A DNA stretch of 64,000 bases from the NCBI GenBank assembly GCA_002329155.1, contig DCXY01000047.1:109444-173443 (forward strand), read 5' to 3'. A model generated the notes under the pieces. That model did not search any database. It worked only from the letters and a program-made list of their open reading frames with translations, and was not told the origin of the DNA. Below are positions 15,542-25,134 of this stretch, in pieces (positions within the stretch are counted from its first letter, which is position 1; each line of letters starts with the position of its first letter). This DNA comes from Stenotrophomonas sp. UBA2124 (GTDB taxonomy: Bacteria; Pseudomonadota; Gammaproteobacteria; Xanthomonadales; Xanthomonadaceae). Both the position numbers and the translations under genes were made by a program.

Positions 15542-17505
15542 GGTCGTGCTCCGGGTTTCGGGCGGTGCCTTTGCAGGTCCTGCAGCAATGATGAAACGTG
15601 GTCGGACTGAGCGCCAGCGTAGCGTGCGTCAGCGAAACGCTGGCTGAGTGCCAATAGACCACTGCCGGGCAGGCTGAGTTCCACCCGCTGGGCCCAGTCG
15701 CCGGCCGTTTCGTGTGGTTCACGGCCCAGGCCCAGGCGCGCATAGCGTCGGTTCAGCCGCTGCCAGGCGCGCAGCAGCGGGTCGCGCTGGCGTTCGCCAC
15801 GTGCCAGCAGCCACGCCATGCCCATCAGGGCGAGGACCGCGAAGGCGCTGAACAACGCGATCAATTGCGATGGCGTGAGTTTGTCCACGCCGAACGGGCT
15901 GAGCAGGCGTTGCTGGCGGGTGGCATCGAAGGACAGGAAGGCGTTGTTCCAGCCACGCCGCATCCAGTCGCCGAACTGACGCAGGCTTTCCCAACGTTCG
16001 GCCAGGCCCAGACCGGGCGATTCCGCGGGACTGCCCTGGCCAAGGCGATCTTCCAGCGTGTCGTAGATGCGTTCCGGCGCGACGGCAGCGGTGGGGTCCA
16101 CCCGTACCCAGCCGCGCTCGGGTAGCCAGACTTCGGCCCAGGCATGCGCATCCATGCGGCGGACCACCCAGTAATCGCCAAAGCGGTTGCGCACGCCGCC
16201 GGCATAGCCGGTGACCACGCGTGAGGGGATGCCTGCGCCACGCATCAGCACCACGAAGGCGGAGCTGAAGTGTTCGCAGAAGCCTTCCTTCTGGTCGAAC
16301 AGGAATTCGTCGGCGCTGTTGCGGCCGGCCAGCGGCGTGCTGAGGGTGTAGGCGAACTCGCGGTGAATCCAGTCCAGACTGCGCTGGACGATGGCGGCAT
16401 CGTCGTTGCCGGCCTCACTACGCCATTGCCTGGCCAGCGCCAGCGTGCGTGGGTTGAAGCCATTGGGCAGCTGCAGGGTTTGTTGACGCAGCGTGGCAGG
16501 CAACTGCGGCTGGAAGGTGCGGTAGTCTGCGGACTGCAGTTGCCAGCGGGTCAACGCCGTCAGCGGCTGCTGGGATTCCAGGCTGTAGTCGGCATCCAGC
16601 CGTGCGCCGTCGGGTGCTGCGATAGGCAGGTCCAATGCAACCAGCTGGCGGTCGTCGGTGGGCTCATATTCGATCCTGTAATTCCAACGTGCCGTGCCTG
16701 CGGTGACGGGCGGTGGAGACGCCTGGTGCTGGCCATCCAGCCGTGTCCAGCGGCGGCCGTCGTAGCGGGTCAGCACCGGGCCACGCCAGTAGCGTTGCTC
16801 CGGCGGCGGTGCGGGGCCGATGAACTGCGCGCGCAGCGCCGGGCTGTCATCGGCCATGAGGTCGATCCAGGCGCCGGGCTCCATTGAATTGGAGAGCCCC
16901 GGTCTGCCGACGGCGCGTTCGGGCACGCCCCATAACGGGCTGGGAAAGCGCGGAAGCAACCAGAATGCCGACAGCGCCAGCGGCAATGCCAGCAGCATCA
17001 GATAGCCGACGGTGCGCAATTGCAGTTTCAAGGGCAGTGCAGGCACGCCGGTGTCCTCGTCGGCCAGACGTTGCAAGGCCAGCAGCGCGCAGGCGATGGC
17101 TATGGCGGCCATCAGCAGAGTGCTGGGACCCTGGTCGAGCAGGAAGGCGGCGAACGGGGAGAACAGGGCAAAGCCAACCAGACTACGTGCATCGCGCAGG
17201 CTGCGTAGTTCGCTGGACTTGATTGCCAGCATCGCGGCGAGCAGGGCGCAGCCGGTATCACGGCCCGGGTTGGCACCCATCTGCCAGTAGATTGCGGTGA
17301 GCATGGCCGCAACCAGCAGCAAGCGCAGCAACATGGGCAACGGGCGATGCCTTGAGAACACCCCCACCAGCAGCGCGGTAACGCCGATCACCCAGGACAA
17401 GGCAGCGGGCAGCTGCAGCAACAGCGGCAGCAGGGCCAGCGCGGTGGTGAGCATGGCCCAGCCGCGCGCGGTGCTGCTGGCCATGGGGCTGTCGGCGCGC
17501 TTCAT
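15538..17505 (-). CDS. Transglutaminase-like membrane protein TgpA (DUF3488/transglutaminase)
   Basis: The product is 655 residues from the ATG at 17505, chosen because it overlaps the DUF58 stop as ATGA. Five or more membrane helices fill the first 190 residues. A periplasmic part with the transglutaminase core follows: EGFCEHFSSAFVVLMRGAGI (Cys), RRMDAHAWAEVWLPERGW (His) and VRVDPTAAV (Asp), so the triad is intact. One more membrane helix near residue 545 leads to a cytoplasmic tail. In Pseudomonas the TgpA homologue is needed for growth. Together with MoxR and DUF58 it forms an envelope-associated module. Confidence 0.93.
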   Translation of the reverse strand: MKRADSPMASSTARGWAMLTTALALLPLLLQLPAALSWVIGVTALLVGVFSRHRPLPMLLRLLLVAAMLTAIYWQMGANPGRDTGCALLAAMLAIKSSELRSLRDARSLVGFALFSPFAAFLLDQGPSTLLMAAIAIACALLALQRLADEDTGVPALPLKLQLRTVGYLMLLALPLALSAFWLLPRFPSPLWGVPERAVGRPGLSNSMEPGAWIDLMADDSPALRAQFIGPAPPPEQRYWRGPVLTRYDGRRWTRLDGQHQASPPPVTAGTARWNYRIEYEPTDDRQLVALDLPIAAPDGARLDADYSLESQQPLTALTRWQLQSADYRTFQPQLPATLRQQTLQLPNGFNPRTLALARQWRSEAGNDDAAIVQRSLDWIHREFAYTLSTPLAGRNSADEFLFDQKEGFCEHFSSAFVVLMRGAGIPSRVVTGYAGGVRNRFGDYWVVRRMDAHAWAEVWLPERGWVRVDPTAAVAPERIYDTLEDRLGQGSPAESPGLGLAERWESLRQFGDWMRRGWNNAFLSFDATRQQRLLSPFGVDKLTPSQLIALFSAFAVLALMGMAWLLARGERQRDPLLRAWQRLNRRYARLGLGREPHETAGDWAQRVELSLPGSGLLALSQRFADARYAGAQSDHVSSLLQDLQRHRPKPGARP

Positions 17506-18458
17506 GCCGGTGGCATCAGGGCAAGTGCGCGCAGGCACAGGTGGCGGTGGGCATCACCGTTGGCCGGGCCAAGCGGTGGATTGCCGGGCAGGCGCAGCTG
17601 GTAGCGGCGGCCTTCGCGCTCGGCATCGTCCACCCAGCGTGCCAGCCGCGAAATGCGTCGTTCGTGGGGCAGCGCGTGCAGCTGCTGCCAATCCAGCACC
17701 AGCTCGGTGCCGAGTGGGCGTTCGTACTCGCGCACCAGCAGGCTGTCGCGGCGCGCGGAGTGTTTCCATGCGATGGCGCGACGTGCGTCACCGGCGCGAT
17801 AGGGGCGCAGCTGCTGCAGTTCGTCACCCAGCGGATGCACACGGGTGCGGGTGGCATGAGTACCGGTATCAGGCAGTGGCGGCGCGTTGACCTCCGGTGC
17901 CGGGTAGACCAGCAGCGGGGCATCGGGCCAGAACCAGGCCCACGCACGTACCAGACCCAGCGGCTGCGTGGTGGAAATGCGTATGCGCGAAAGATCCATC
18001 CAGCCACGTGTGCGGGTGGGCAGCTGCAGGTCGGCTTCCATCTGGTTGCTGTCCAGCAGCGAGGTGACGGTGATGGCCTGCTCGTGGCTGATGCGCAGCC
18101 CGCGGCGCAGGCGGCTGTCGTCACGCGCCAGCGCCAAGCGCAGCTGGATGGGTGCACCTGCTGGCACAGGTTCGGCCGACATCGCCTCCAGGCGCAGCCC
18201 CGACAGCTGCAGGTGCGCGAACACCGCGCTGGCCATCGCGGTGGTGGCCAATGCCAGTGCCAGCAGCAGGGCCGGGTTGTTGTTGTAGTTCAGTGCACCC
18301 AGCAGCATCACCGCAAGCAGAGCGGCGAGGAACAGGCCAAAGCCGGTCGGCAGTACGTAGATGCGCCGCCGGTCCAGGCGTGCAGGCAATGGTTCGGCGC
18401 TGCGGGGGCGGGCCAGCAACTGCAGTGCCGCCAGCCGTTGTCGAAGTCCAGCACTCAC
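17502..18458 (-). CDS. DUF58 protein (VWA-like) of the MoxR module
   Basis: The product is 318 residues. Two N-terminal membrane helices (about 35-80: FGLFLAALLAVMLLGALNYN and LLLALALATTAMASAVF) precede a soluble part. The DUF58 signature is LGDELQQLRPYRAGDARRAI followed by AWKHSARRDSLLVREYE. DUF58 proteins have a VWA-related fold and usually work with a MoxR ATPase. It overlaps tgpA by ATGA. Its usual partner moxR lies 3.8 kb upstream beyond a TonB receptor. Confidence 0.92.
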   Translation of the reverse strand: MSAGLRQRLAALQLLARPRSAEPLPARLDRRRIYVLPTGFGLFLAALLAVMLLGALNYNNNPALLLALALATTAMASAVFAHLQLSGLRLEAMSAEPVPAGAPIQLRLALARDDSRLRRGLRISHEQAITVTSLLDSNQMEADLQLPTRTRGWMDLSRIRISTTQPLGLVRAWAWFWPDAPLLVYPAPEVNAPPLPDTGTHATRTRVHPLGDELQQLRPYRAGDARRAIAWKHSARRDSLLVREYERPLGTELVLDWQQLHALPHERRISRLARWVDDAEREGRRYQLRLPGNPPLGPANGDAHRHLCLRALALMPPA

Positions 18459-18808
18459 CCGGCTGACCCGTGCGCTGGGCAGGGTGCGCCGGGCGTGTGC
18501 GTGGCCAACCTCAGTTGCCTGAAGACCAAGGAATCCGTTGCACCCAGCGTGGCTGTGCTGTTGGTTTCGTTGTGCTGGTGGCGCATGTCGTCATCAATCG
18601 CGGGTGCCAGGGCTGTTCCTCCGTCTCAGGCCTGTCATGCACAGCCCTGCTGTTACTGCGGCAATGGGCCTGCGCTTATGTCCTGAAACTGGTTGATCGC
18701 ACGATATCACGGCACATGGCGACGGCAGGACCGGCTACCCGTCGTACCGAAGCCGCCAGCCAACGCCGATGCAACCACGGCATCGGGCAGTTGGCTGGCG
18801 TCGGCTTC
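18459..18808. repeat. Gene-free gap with a long imperfect inverted repeat
   Basis: I support no gene in these 348 bases. At 18749-18808, ending in the stop of the DUF4198 gene, GAAGCCG, CCAGCCAAC and GATGC pair with GCATC, GTTGGCTGG and CGGCTTC as one long imperfect hairpin. It lacks a T tail and may act in RNA processing or weak termination. Confidence 0.55.
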
Positions 18809-19523
18809 ACTTCTTCGGTTGTTTGACCGGGCCAGCGGGAATGGCCGGCAGTCCGTCTGCCTTCTGGAAGCTGAGGGTAGTCACATAAATGATCTGGTCG
18901 TACTCCTCCCTGCCACGTTTGCCCGCCGTGGCATCCACATGCTTCACCTCCGCCACGTACTGGCCCTTCCAGGGCATGGAGAACGAAACCCGGCCCTGCT
19001 CATCGCTGTACACCTGCTGCCCCCAGCCAGACCGGGTGAGCAGGGTGACCTTGGTCTTGGCAAGCGGCTTGTCCTTGAAGAACAGGGTGAACGCGCCACT
19101 CTGGCCGGCAGGTACCAGGTCCAGTGCAAGTACAGGGCTGCGCTTGTCGAAATCGGGAATCCAGCGGGCGGCCGGGTAGTACCACGCGGCAGTTTCCTTG
19201 CCCTGCTGGGTGGAGCGGCGCAGGCCGATGCGCCCGTCCTCGGCAACGATGGTCCGGCTGCCGGCGGCAGACGAGGGCAAGGTGAAGCCCGATGCGGTTT
19301 TCTCGATGGCGACGGTCTGCTCACCCTTGTCCGATACCAATGTGACGACGGGGCGGACCAGTTCGTCCAGCCTGCCGGGTGAGGCTTCACGCAGGTTCTG
19401 CGCGTACTCGCCAAACCGCATCACGGTGATGCCATCCTCGGGCTGCTCCAGCCAGATGTGGTGGGCGCTGGCTGGGGCTGCGCAGCAAAGGCCGGTGAAT
19501 AGAAGTGTGAGTGTCCTGTTCAT
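18807..19523 (-). CDS. DUF4198 periplasmic protein (metal-uptake associated)
   Basis: The product is 238 residues with a cleavable signal peptide (LTLLFTGLCCAAPASAHHIW). The mature N-terminus begins HHIWLEQPEDG, the His-rich start typical of DUF4198 proteins. A C-terminal Ig-like domain is visible (LAKTKVTLLTRSGWGQQVYS, then GRVSFSMPWKGQYVAEVKHV). The family is often found beside TonB-dependent receptors and linked to metal uptake. It lies 117 bases after the receptor and is probably co-transcribed. The ligand is unknown. Confidence 0.88.
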   Translation of the reverse strand: MNRTLTLLFTGLCCAAPASAHHIWLEQPEDGITVMRFGEYAQNLREASPGRLDELVRPVVTLVSDKGEQTVAIEKTASGFTLPSSAAGSRTIVAEDGRIGLRRSTQQGKETAAWYYPAARWIPDFDKRSPVLALDLVPAGQSGAFTLFFKDKPLAKTKVTLLTRSGWGQQVYSDEQGRVSFSMPWKGQYVAEVKHVDATAGKRGREEYDQIIYVTTLSFQKADGLPAIPAGPVKQPKK

Positions 19524-19640
19524 GAATGCTCCTGTGGGGGTGGATGGCGAAATGCCTGTTGTTCGAGGTGCCGTGCAAAGAGCTCCTGCGCCACCGGCAT
19601 CAAGCGTTGCGGGCGGCGACAGAGGGGGCGGGGTGAAAAG

Positions 19641-21833
19641 TCAGAACCGGTAGCTGGCCGAAACCACCAGCGTGCGTGGCTCACCCAGCGTCCATGCATT
19701 GGCCCAGTAGTGCTTGTTGGTCACGTTGCTCAGGTCTGCGCGCAGCACCAGCGGGTGGCGGGTTGAGCCGGTCTGGTAGCGGGCACCAAGGTCATAGACC
19801 GTGAAGCCCCGCAGGCGGTCGGTGTTCATGGTGTCGGCATAGCTGGCGCTGGTGGTGTTGAAACCACCGGAAACACTCAGTCCGGCCACGTTGGGCACGG
19901 CATACTCGGCGCGCAGTTTGAAGATGCGGTCGGCAACGTGGATGGGGCGCTTGCCTTCGAGCAGCGGGTTCTGCCTCTGCTGTCTGATCTTCGGGTCCAG
20001 CCAGGTGAAACCGCCGATCATGCTCAGGTTGCGGCTGAGTTTGCCGATGGCGGTGAACTCGGCACCTTTGTGCACCTGCCGCCCATCCTGGGTGAATACC
20101 GGCCGCAGTGGCTGGCGCGTGTCGTAGTACTGCAGCGCCTTGTCGATCTGGAACACGGCTGCAGCCAGCAGCATGCCGCTCAGTGAATATTTCGCCCCCA
20201 GTTCCAGTTGCTCGCTCTTCAGTGGCTTGAACACCTTCCCGCTGTTCTGCACCGGGGCACCGTTGTACGTGTCGGCGGCAAGCCCACCCTGTTCAAGCGA
20301 CTCCATGTAGCTCACGTAGGTGGACAGGTCCGGGGTGGGCTTGAACACCAGTGCAGCGGTGGGTGTCATCGAGGACTTGTCGTAGGTGCGGCTGACGATG
20401 TTGGTGTGGGCCAGCCCCACCAGTACCGACCACTGCTCGTTGAAGGTGATGTCGTCACCCAGCACCGCATTGCGCTTGGTGCTGCGGAACCACGCCCGCC
20501 GGGTACCACGTGCGATGGGCGCGATTACCGGCTCCGGCGCGTAATGGCGGTCATCGATGGAGAAGGCGTCGCCATCAATGCGCGGCGCATTGACCGACCA
20601 CCGGTCCTGGTGGGTGCGGCTGTACTGGAAGCCGGCTGTCAGCTTGTGGTGGACCGCACCGGTATGGAATTTCCAGTCCGCATACACGGCCGCGCGCGTG
20701 TCATCCTGGTAGGAAAGCACATCAGTCACCCCGGGCGCGTACTGCCAGATGAAGTTCTGTACGTACCGCTCGCGTGAAGTGAGGACGTTGGTGGTGGTGG
20801 AGCCCGCGGCATTTCGGACACCATCACTGTAGAGCAGGTTGGCGCGCAGGCTGAAGGATGGATTGATGTCCCAGTGGACCCGCGCCGCATGGCGCCTGGT
20901 CTCGTAGTAGCGGTGTGCCCATGGTGGGCTGTAGGACCGGTTATTGCGCAGTGCGCGGGCAGAGGGCCGGGTAGCGGCCGTTGCCGACCATGTGGGTTGC
21001 ACGCCCCAGTCATCGTAGTCCTGCCTTGCCGTGCTCACCTGCAGGTACAGATCGTCACGGGGCCTGGCGTCGAGCACCAGGCTGTAGACGTCGCGCCTGA
21101 TCGTCTGTCCCTTGATGGGGGTATCACCATCCTGGTGGGCGAGGTTGAGCCGGTAGCCGAACTTCCTGCCGGCATCGAACTTCCCGCCGAAATCCGCGTG
21201 CGCATACCAGGAGGCATTCCCACGGCTGGAAAGAGTGAGCTCATTCAGCCGCTCGTCCGTGGAGCGCTTGGTGACGTAGTTCACCCGGCCGCCGACGTTG
21301 CCTGCACCATAAAGAAAGCCCGACAGCCCATTGAGCACCTCGATGCGCTCACTGTCCTCGATGGTGCTGGCGTGCCCGTACTGGTCATCGGGGACCCCAT
21401 CGCGGTAGGGCGCGTAGAAGGTGAAGCCACGCACGATGGCGGTGGGCTGGTTGTTCTCGAACTGGGCCCGCGACAGCTGCATGGTCGGGTTGATGCGGAA
21501 CACCTGGTCGGCACTGACCGCCTGCAGGTTGGATATCAACTCCTCGGAGAACACGGTGACCGAATACGGCGTTTCCTGCAGATTGCGCCCTTGCCAGGGC
21601 CCTACGCCGGAAACACGGTCCTCACGGTAGCCGTCAGTGGCCTTGCCTTTGGCCAGCGGGGCTGCCACCACTTTCAGTGCAGGCAATGTTTTTACCGCTG
21701 AAGCTGCGCCCGCCTTGAGGCGCTGTCTGTCTGGCTCGTGGGCGAGGCTGGTGCCGCTGGCCAGCAGCGCGAGGGCTGAAGCCAGGGCCAGGCATGGCGC
21801 ATGCCGTGAGCTGCACGGGTGAGCTACTTCCAT
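19641..21833 (-). CDS. TonB-dependent siderophore-type receptor
   Basis: The product is 730 residues. A signal peptide (LALASALALLASGTSLAHEP) is followed by the plug domain with ETPYSVTVFSEELI, the RGF motif (TAIVRGFTFYAPYRDG) and IEVLNGLSGFLYGAGNVGGR, all typical of siderophore receptors. A barrel of about 500 residues ends with the C-terminal aromatic VVSASYRF needed for outer-membrane assembly. The start at 21833 has AGGA nine bases upstream. It would import a ferric or other metal chelate with TonB energy. No N-terminal signalling extension and no obvious Fur box were seen. With the DUF4198 gene it interrupts the MoxR-DUF58-TgpA set. Confidence 0.95.
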   Translation of the reverse strand: MEVAHPCSSRHAPCLALASALALLASGTSLAHEPDRQRLKAGAASAVKTLPALKVVAAPLAKGKATDGYREDRVSGVGPWQGRNLQETPYSVTVFSEELISNLQAVSADQVFRINPTMQLSRAQFENNQPTAIVRGFTFYAPYRDGVPDDQYGHASTIEDSERIEVLNGLSGFLYGAGNVGGRVNYVTKRSTDERLNELTLSSRGNASWYAHADFGGKFDAGRKFGYRLNLAHQDGDTPIKGQTIRRDVYSLVLDARPRDDLYLQVSTARQDYDDWGVQPTWSATAATRPSARALRNNRSYSPPWAHRYYETRRHAARVHWDINPSFSLRANLLYSDGVRNAAGSTTTNVLTSRERYVQNFIWQYAPGVTDVLSYQDDTRAAVYADWKFHTGAVHHKLTAGFQYSRTHQDRWSVNAPRIDGDAFSIDDRHYAPEPVIAPIARGTRRAWFRSTKRNAVLGDDITFNEQWSVLVGLAHTNIVSRTYDKSSMTPTAALVFKPTPDLSTYVSYMESLEQGGLAADTYNGAPVQNSGKVFKPLKSEQLELGAKYSLSGMLLAAAVFQIDKALQYYDTRQPLRPVFTQDGRQVHKGAEFTAIGKLSRNLSMIGGFTWLDPKIRQQRQNPLLEGKRPIHVADRIFKLRAEYAVPNVAGLSVSGGFNTTSASYADTMNTDRLRGFTVYDLGARYQTGSTRHPLVLRADLSNVTNKHYWANAWTLGEPRTLVVSASYRF

Positions 21834-22245
21834 GTATGGATTTCCTGATCAGGCCGGCATGCCGCGAACGCAGGGCGGTATGCATTCATGCAGGCGCGGC
21901 ACGAAGGTGTCGGGTGGGTTGAAGGTGTTGCCGATGGGCTGGAGGGCACTGTTGGCGGGTCAGCCAGGGGTGCGGTCGAGCTGGGCGTGGCAGCGCGCAC
22001 GGCGCCGCCAGCGGTGGGAGTCCGCCAGCCTGCCCTGGCGTGGTGCAGGCGCAGGTGCGCAAGGAGGTGCGGACTCCGGCTTTCAGATTCCCATTTTCAC
22101 GCGGCCGGCAGAATGCGCGCCTGCTACCCCGCTGGGGTCAGACAAGTGCGCGCAGCCCTGAAGATATAAGCAGCCTGCAGCCGCATCGGCTGTGCCGGTG
22201 GACGCTGGCAAGCTGTCACCCGCTCCGCCGGCTAGTGGTTGCTGT
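21834..22245. other. Gene-free 412-base gap upstream of the TonB receptor
   Basis: The gap lies between the receptor start and the moxR stop. Short open frames on the plus strand have no family character and I leave them out. No clear Fur box, -35/-10 pair or terminator stands out. The receptor promoter should be here. Confidence 0.4.
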
Positions 22246-23193
22246 TCAATCCACCCGCACGCTGTGCAGGATGGCGCGGGCCAGGGCAGGGCCGGCTGCG
22301 GCTTCGGCCTCGGGCACCAGGCGGTGGCCGGCCACGGCGATGAACAGCGCCTGCACATCTTCCGGCACCACGTGGCCACGGCCCAGCAGCATTGCGTGGG
22401 CCTTGGCCGCGCGCAGCAGGGCAATGCCGGCGCGCGGCGACAGGCCCACCTTCACACCCGGGTGCTGGCGGCTGCGGGTGAGCAGGGCCTGCACGTAGTC
22501 GATCAGTGCATCGCTGGCATGCACCCGCTGCACCGACTCGCGCAGGGCCAGGATGTCCTGGTCGGAGAGGGTGGGCGTGGTGCGCGCGATCATCTCGCGG
22601 CGGCTGTCGCCGGCAAGCAGGGCGCGCTCGGCGTCCGGATTGGGGTAGCCCAGGGTGAGGCGCAGCAGGAAGCGGTCCAGCTGTGAATCCGGCAGCGGGA
22701 AGGTGCCGGACATGTCCACCGGGTTCTGCGTGGCGATGACGAAGAACGGGTCGGGCAGGGCGTGCGTGGTGCCATCCAGCGTGACCTGCTGTTCGGCCAT
22801 GGCTTCCAGCAGGGCGCTCTGCGTGCGCGGTGGTGCGCGGTTGATCTCGTCTGCCAGCAGTACGTTGCAGAACACCGGGCCGGGGTGGAACTGGAAGCTG
22901 CGGCTGTGCGCCTCGTACACCGACACCCCCAGTACGTCGGCAGGCAACAGGTCCGAGGTGAACTGCACGCGCTGGAACTGCAACCCCAGGCTGGAGGCCA
23001 TGGCATGGGCCAGGGTTGTCTTGCCCAGGCCCGGCAGGTCCTCGATCAATAGATGTCCACCGGACAGCAGCGCGACAAATGCCAGCCGCACTTCCTGGGT
23101 CTTGCCCAGCAGCAGCGAATTGACCTGTTCCTGCGCTTTCTGCACAGCCAGTAACGTGACTTCGGGTAGCATTCCTCGCGGCGCCAGGCTCAT
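22246..23193 (-). CDS. MoxR-family AAA+ ATPase
   Basis: The product is 315 residues starting at the ATG at 23193 (SLAPRGMLPEVTLLAVQKAQ). The upstream open frame antisense to the glycosyltransferase is not part of it. Walker A is DLPGLGKT (52-59), Walker B is LLADEINRAPP with the MoxR signature PRTQSALLEAMAEQQVTLDG, and sensor 1 is IATQNPVDMSGTFPLP. MoxR ATPases act as chaperones that insert cofactors or mature VWA-protein complexes. The expected partners DUF58 and TgpA lie downstream but are separated by the receptor block. Confidence 0.94.
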   Translation of the reverse strand: MSLAPRGMLPEVTLLAVQKAQEQVNSLLLGKTQEVRLAFVALLSGGHLLIEDLPGLGKTTLAHAMASSLGLQFQRVQFTSDLLPADVLGVSVYEAHSRSFQFHPGPVFCNVLLADEINRAPPRTQSALLEAMAEQQVTLDGTTHALPDPFFVIATQNPVDMSGTFPLPDSQLDRFLLRLTLGYPNPDAERALLAGDSRREMIARTTPTLSDQDILALRESVQRVHASDALIDYVQALLTRSRQHPGVKVGLSPRAGIALLRAAKAHAMLLGRGHVVPEDVQALFIAVAGHRLVPEAEAAAGPALARAILHSVRVD

Positions 23194-23229
23194 GGTCGTC
23201 TCATTTTCCCAGGATGTGAGGAAGTGTAA

Positions 23230-25080
23230 GTGGCAAACAGGGGGGAACAACGCGCCTACATTACGTTCATGGTGCTGTGGGCGGTGGTCACCGTCGTCAA
23301 GGTGCTTGTCGCGGCCCAGCTGCCCTTGTTCGTGGACGAAGCGTTCTACTGGCAGGAAGGCCAGCATCTGGCCGCTGCCTACTCCGACCTGCCTGGCCTC
23401 ACCGCCTGGCTTACCCGTCTGGGTGTGGAGCTCATTGGTGAGCACCGCCTGGGCGTACGCCTGCCGTTCCTGCTGCTGGGTGCCCTGCTGCCGTGGATGG
23501 TGGCGAGTATCGCCAAGCGTTGGTTCGGCGCACGCATGGGCTGGCAGGCGGGCTCGTTGGCGCTGTTGATGCCCCTGTCGGCGACGCTGGGCATGATGGC
23601 GGTACCGGATGTGCCCATGGCCATTGCCGCCCTGCTGTGCCTGGATGCGGGCGCGCGGCTGCTGCGCCGGGTGGATGCCGGTGGTGCACTGCTGCTGGCA
23701 TTGGGCCTGCTGATGGGTGCGCTGAGCCACTACCGTTTCATCGGCGTGATCCTTGTGGGCTTCATCGCTCTGATGGTGCTGCCGGAAGGCCGGCGCATGC
23801 TGCGTGACCCCCGTGTGTGGATTGCATTGGCGGTGGGCGTACTGGCCTGGGTGCCGCTGATGTCCTGGAACCTGGACCATCAGGACGCCGGCCTGAAATT
23901 CCAGATCATCGAGCGCCACCCCTGGGCGTTCAGCAAGGATGGCCTGTTGTTCCTGCTGATCCAGCCGCTGTTCACCACGCCGCTGCTGTTCGCCGCAATG
24001 CTGGCGGTGGCGGTGAAGGGCCTGCGCAAGGCGCAGGGGGGCTTTCATCACCTGCAGTGGCGCTACTTCGCGCTGGTGGGTGCCGCCTCCACGCTGCTGA
24101 TCTTCGTGTTTGGTTTCTTCACCGATGTGGAGCGCATCAGCTTCCACTGGCCACTGCCTGGCTACCTGGCGCTGCTGGTCTGCGTGCCATTGGCGCTTGC
24201 CCATTGGTCCAGGCTGTGGCGGCGTGCGGTGTGGGCGCTGACGGCGGTGGGGCTGGTGGTCGCGCTGGGCTATTACCTGATGGTATCCATGCCGTCGCTG
24301 CGTGAGCAGATGGCCGGCAGCAAGTATTACCCGCGCAACTTTGCCGGTTGGCAGCCGCTGGCCGATGCGGTGCGTGAGGAGCTGGCGGAGATGCCGGCCG
24401 ATACCACGGTGCTGGCGGGCAGTTTCAAGGTGGGGGCGGAGCTGGGGTTCCGTTTGAATGATCCTTCCATCGAGGTGTTGCCGCATGAGATCAACGACCG
24501 CCACGGGCGTACCGCGCAGCTGGCGCTGTGGGGGCTGATCAGCGATGGCGCGCGCAACCACCCGCAACTGCTGGTGGTCGCCCCGGGCGACCAGCGTTAT
24601 CGCGATCTGTTGGCGCGCTACCACAAGGTGTGCGAGCTGGTCGGGCCCATGCCACCGCCGCGGGTGGTGTCCATCGACCACGGTTACCAGCGTTTCCTGC
24701 TGATGCGGCTACCGGCGCAGAAGCAGCAGGGTGCCTGCGTCACCCCGGCGATGGCCTGGGTGGATGCGCCGGTGCCCGATGCCAAGGTCAAGGGCGCGGT
24801 GGAAGTGAAGGGCTGGGCGTTCAAGGATGGGGTGGGGCTCAAGCGCGTTGAGCTGCTGGTGGATGGGCGCAGCGTTGGCGAAGCACGCTATGGCCGTGAG
24901 CTGGATGTCCGCCCCGCATGGCCTGGAACAAATGATCCGCAGCATCCCGCAGTGGGATTTGATGGCAGTGTGGATACACGCAGTCTATCCTTGGGCAAAC
25001 ACTGGCTGGGCCTGCGCCTGCATGGTAACGACGGCAGTGTCGAGGCGTGGGCGGAGCAACAGTTCGAGGTTGTGCGCTAG
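23230..25080 (+). CDS. GT39/ArnT-like membrane glycosyltransferase with C-terminal Ig-like domain
   Basis: The product is 616 residues with a GTG start at 23230. The first extracytoplasmic loop has FVDEAFYWQEGQHLA with the acidic pair and Tyr typical of GT39/ArnT enzymes, then DLPGLTAWL. About ten membrane helices run to residue 350, followed by a periplasmic domain (GSKYYPRNFAGWQPLADAV). The last 100 residues (VDAPVPDAKVKGAVEVKGWA, then VELLVDGRSVGEARYGRELD) look like a separate beta-sandwich. It should transfer a sugar from a polyprenyl-phosphate donor to lipid or protein. The GT2 gene that follows could make that donor. The substrate is unknown. Confidence 0.88.
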   Translation: MANRGEQRAYITFMVLWAVVTVVKVLVAAQLPLFVDEAFYWQEGQHLAAAYSDLPGLTAWLTRLGVELIGEHRLGVRLPFLLLGALLPWMVASIAKRWFGARMGWQAGSLALLMPLSATLGMMAVPDVPMAIAALLCLDAGARLLRRVDAGGALLLALGLLMGALSHYRFIGVILVGFIALMVLPEGRRMLRDPRVWIALAVGVLAWVPLMSWNLDHQDAGLKFQIIERHPWAFSKDGLLFLLIQPLFTTPLLFAAMLAVAVKGLRKAQGGFHHLQWRYFALVGAASTLLIFVFGFFTDVERISFHWPLPGYLALLVCVPLALAHWSRLWRRAVWALTAVGLVVALGYYLMVSMPSLREQMAGSKYYPRNFAGWQPLADAVREELAEMPADTTVLAGSFKVGAELGFRLNDPSIEVLPHEINDRHGRTAQLALWGLISDGARNHPQLLVVAPGDQRYRDLLARYHKVCELVGPMPPPRVVSIDHGYQRFLLMRLPAQKQQGACVTPAMAWVDAPVPDAKVKGAVEVKGWAFKDGVGLKRVELLVDGRSVGEARYGRELDVRPAWPGTNDPQHPAVGFDGSVDTRSLSLGKHWLGLRLHGNDGSVEAWAEQQFEVVR

Positions 25081-25134
25081 GTTGGGTGAGAGCATTCGCG
25101 GTTGACGCGGGCTGATATCAGGATAAGAACAAGC

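Noticed and set aside
18470..18826. Possible small gene between DUF58 and DUF4198
   Set aside because: The open frame has no ribosome site, odd composition, and runs through the hairpin into the antisense of the DUF4198 gene.
21834..22245. Fur box upstream of the TonB receptor
   Set aside because: No stretch resembling GATAAT repeats is visible in the gap.
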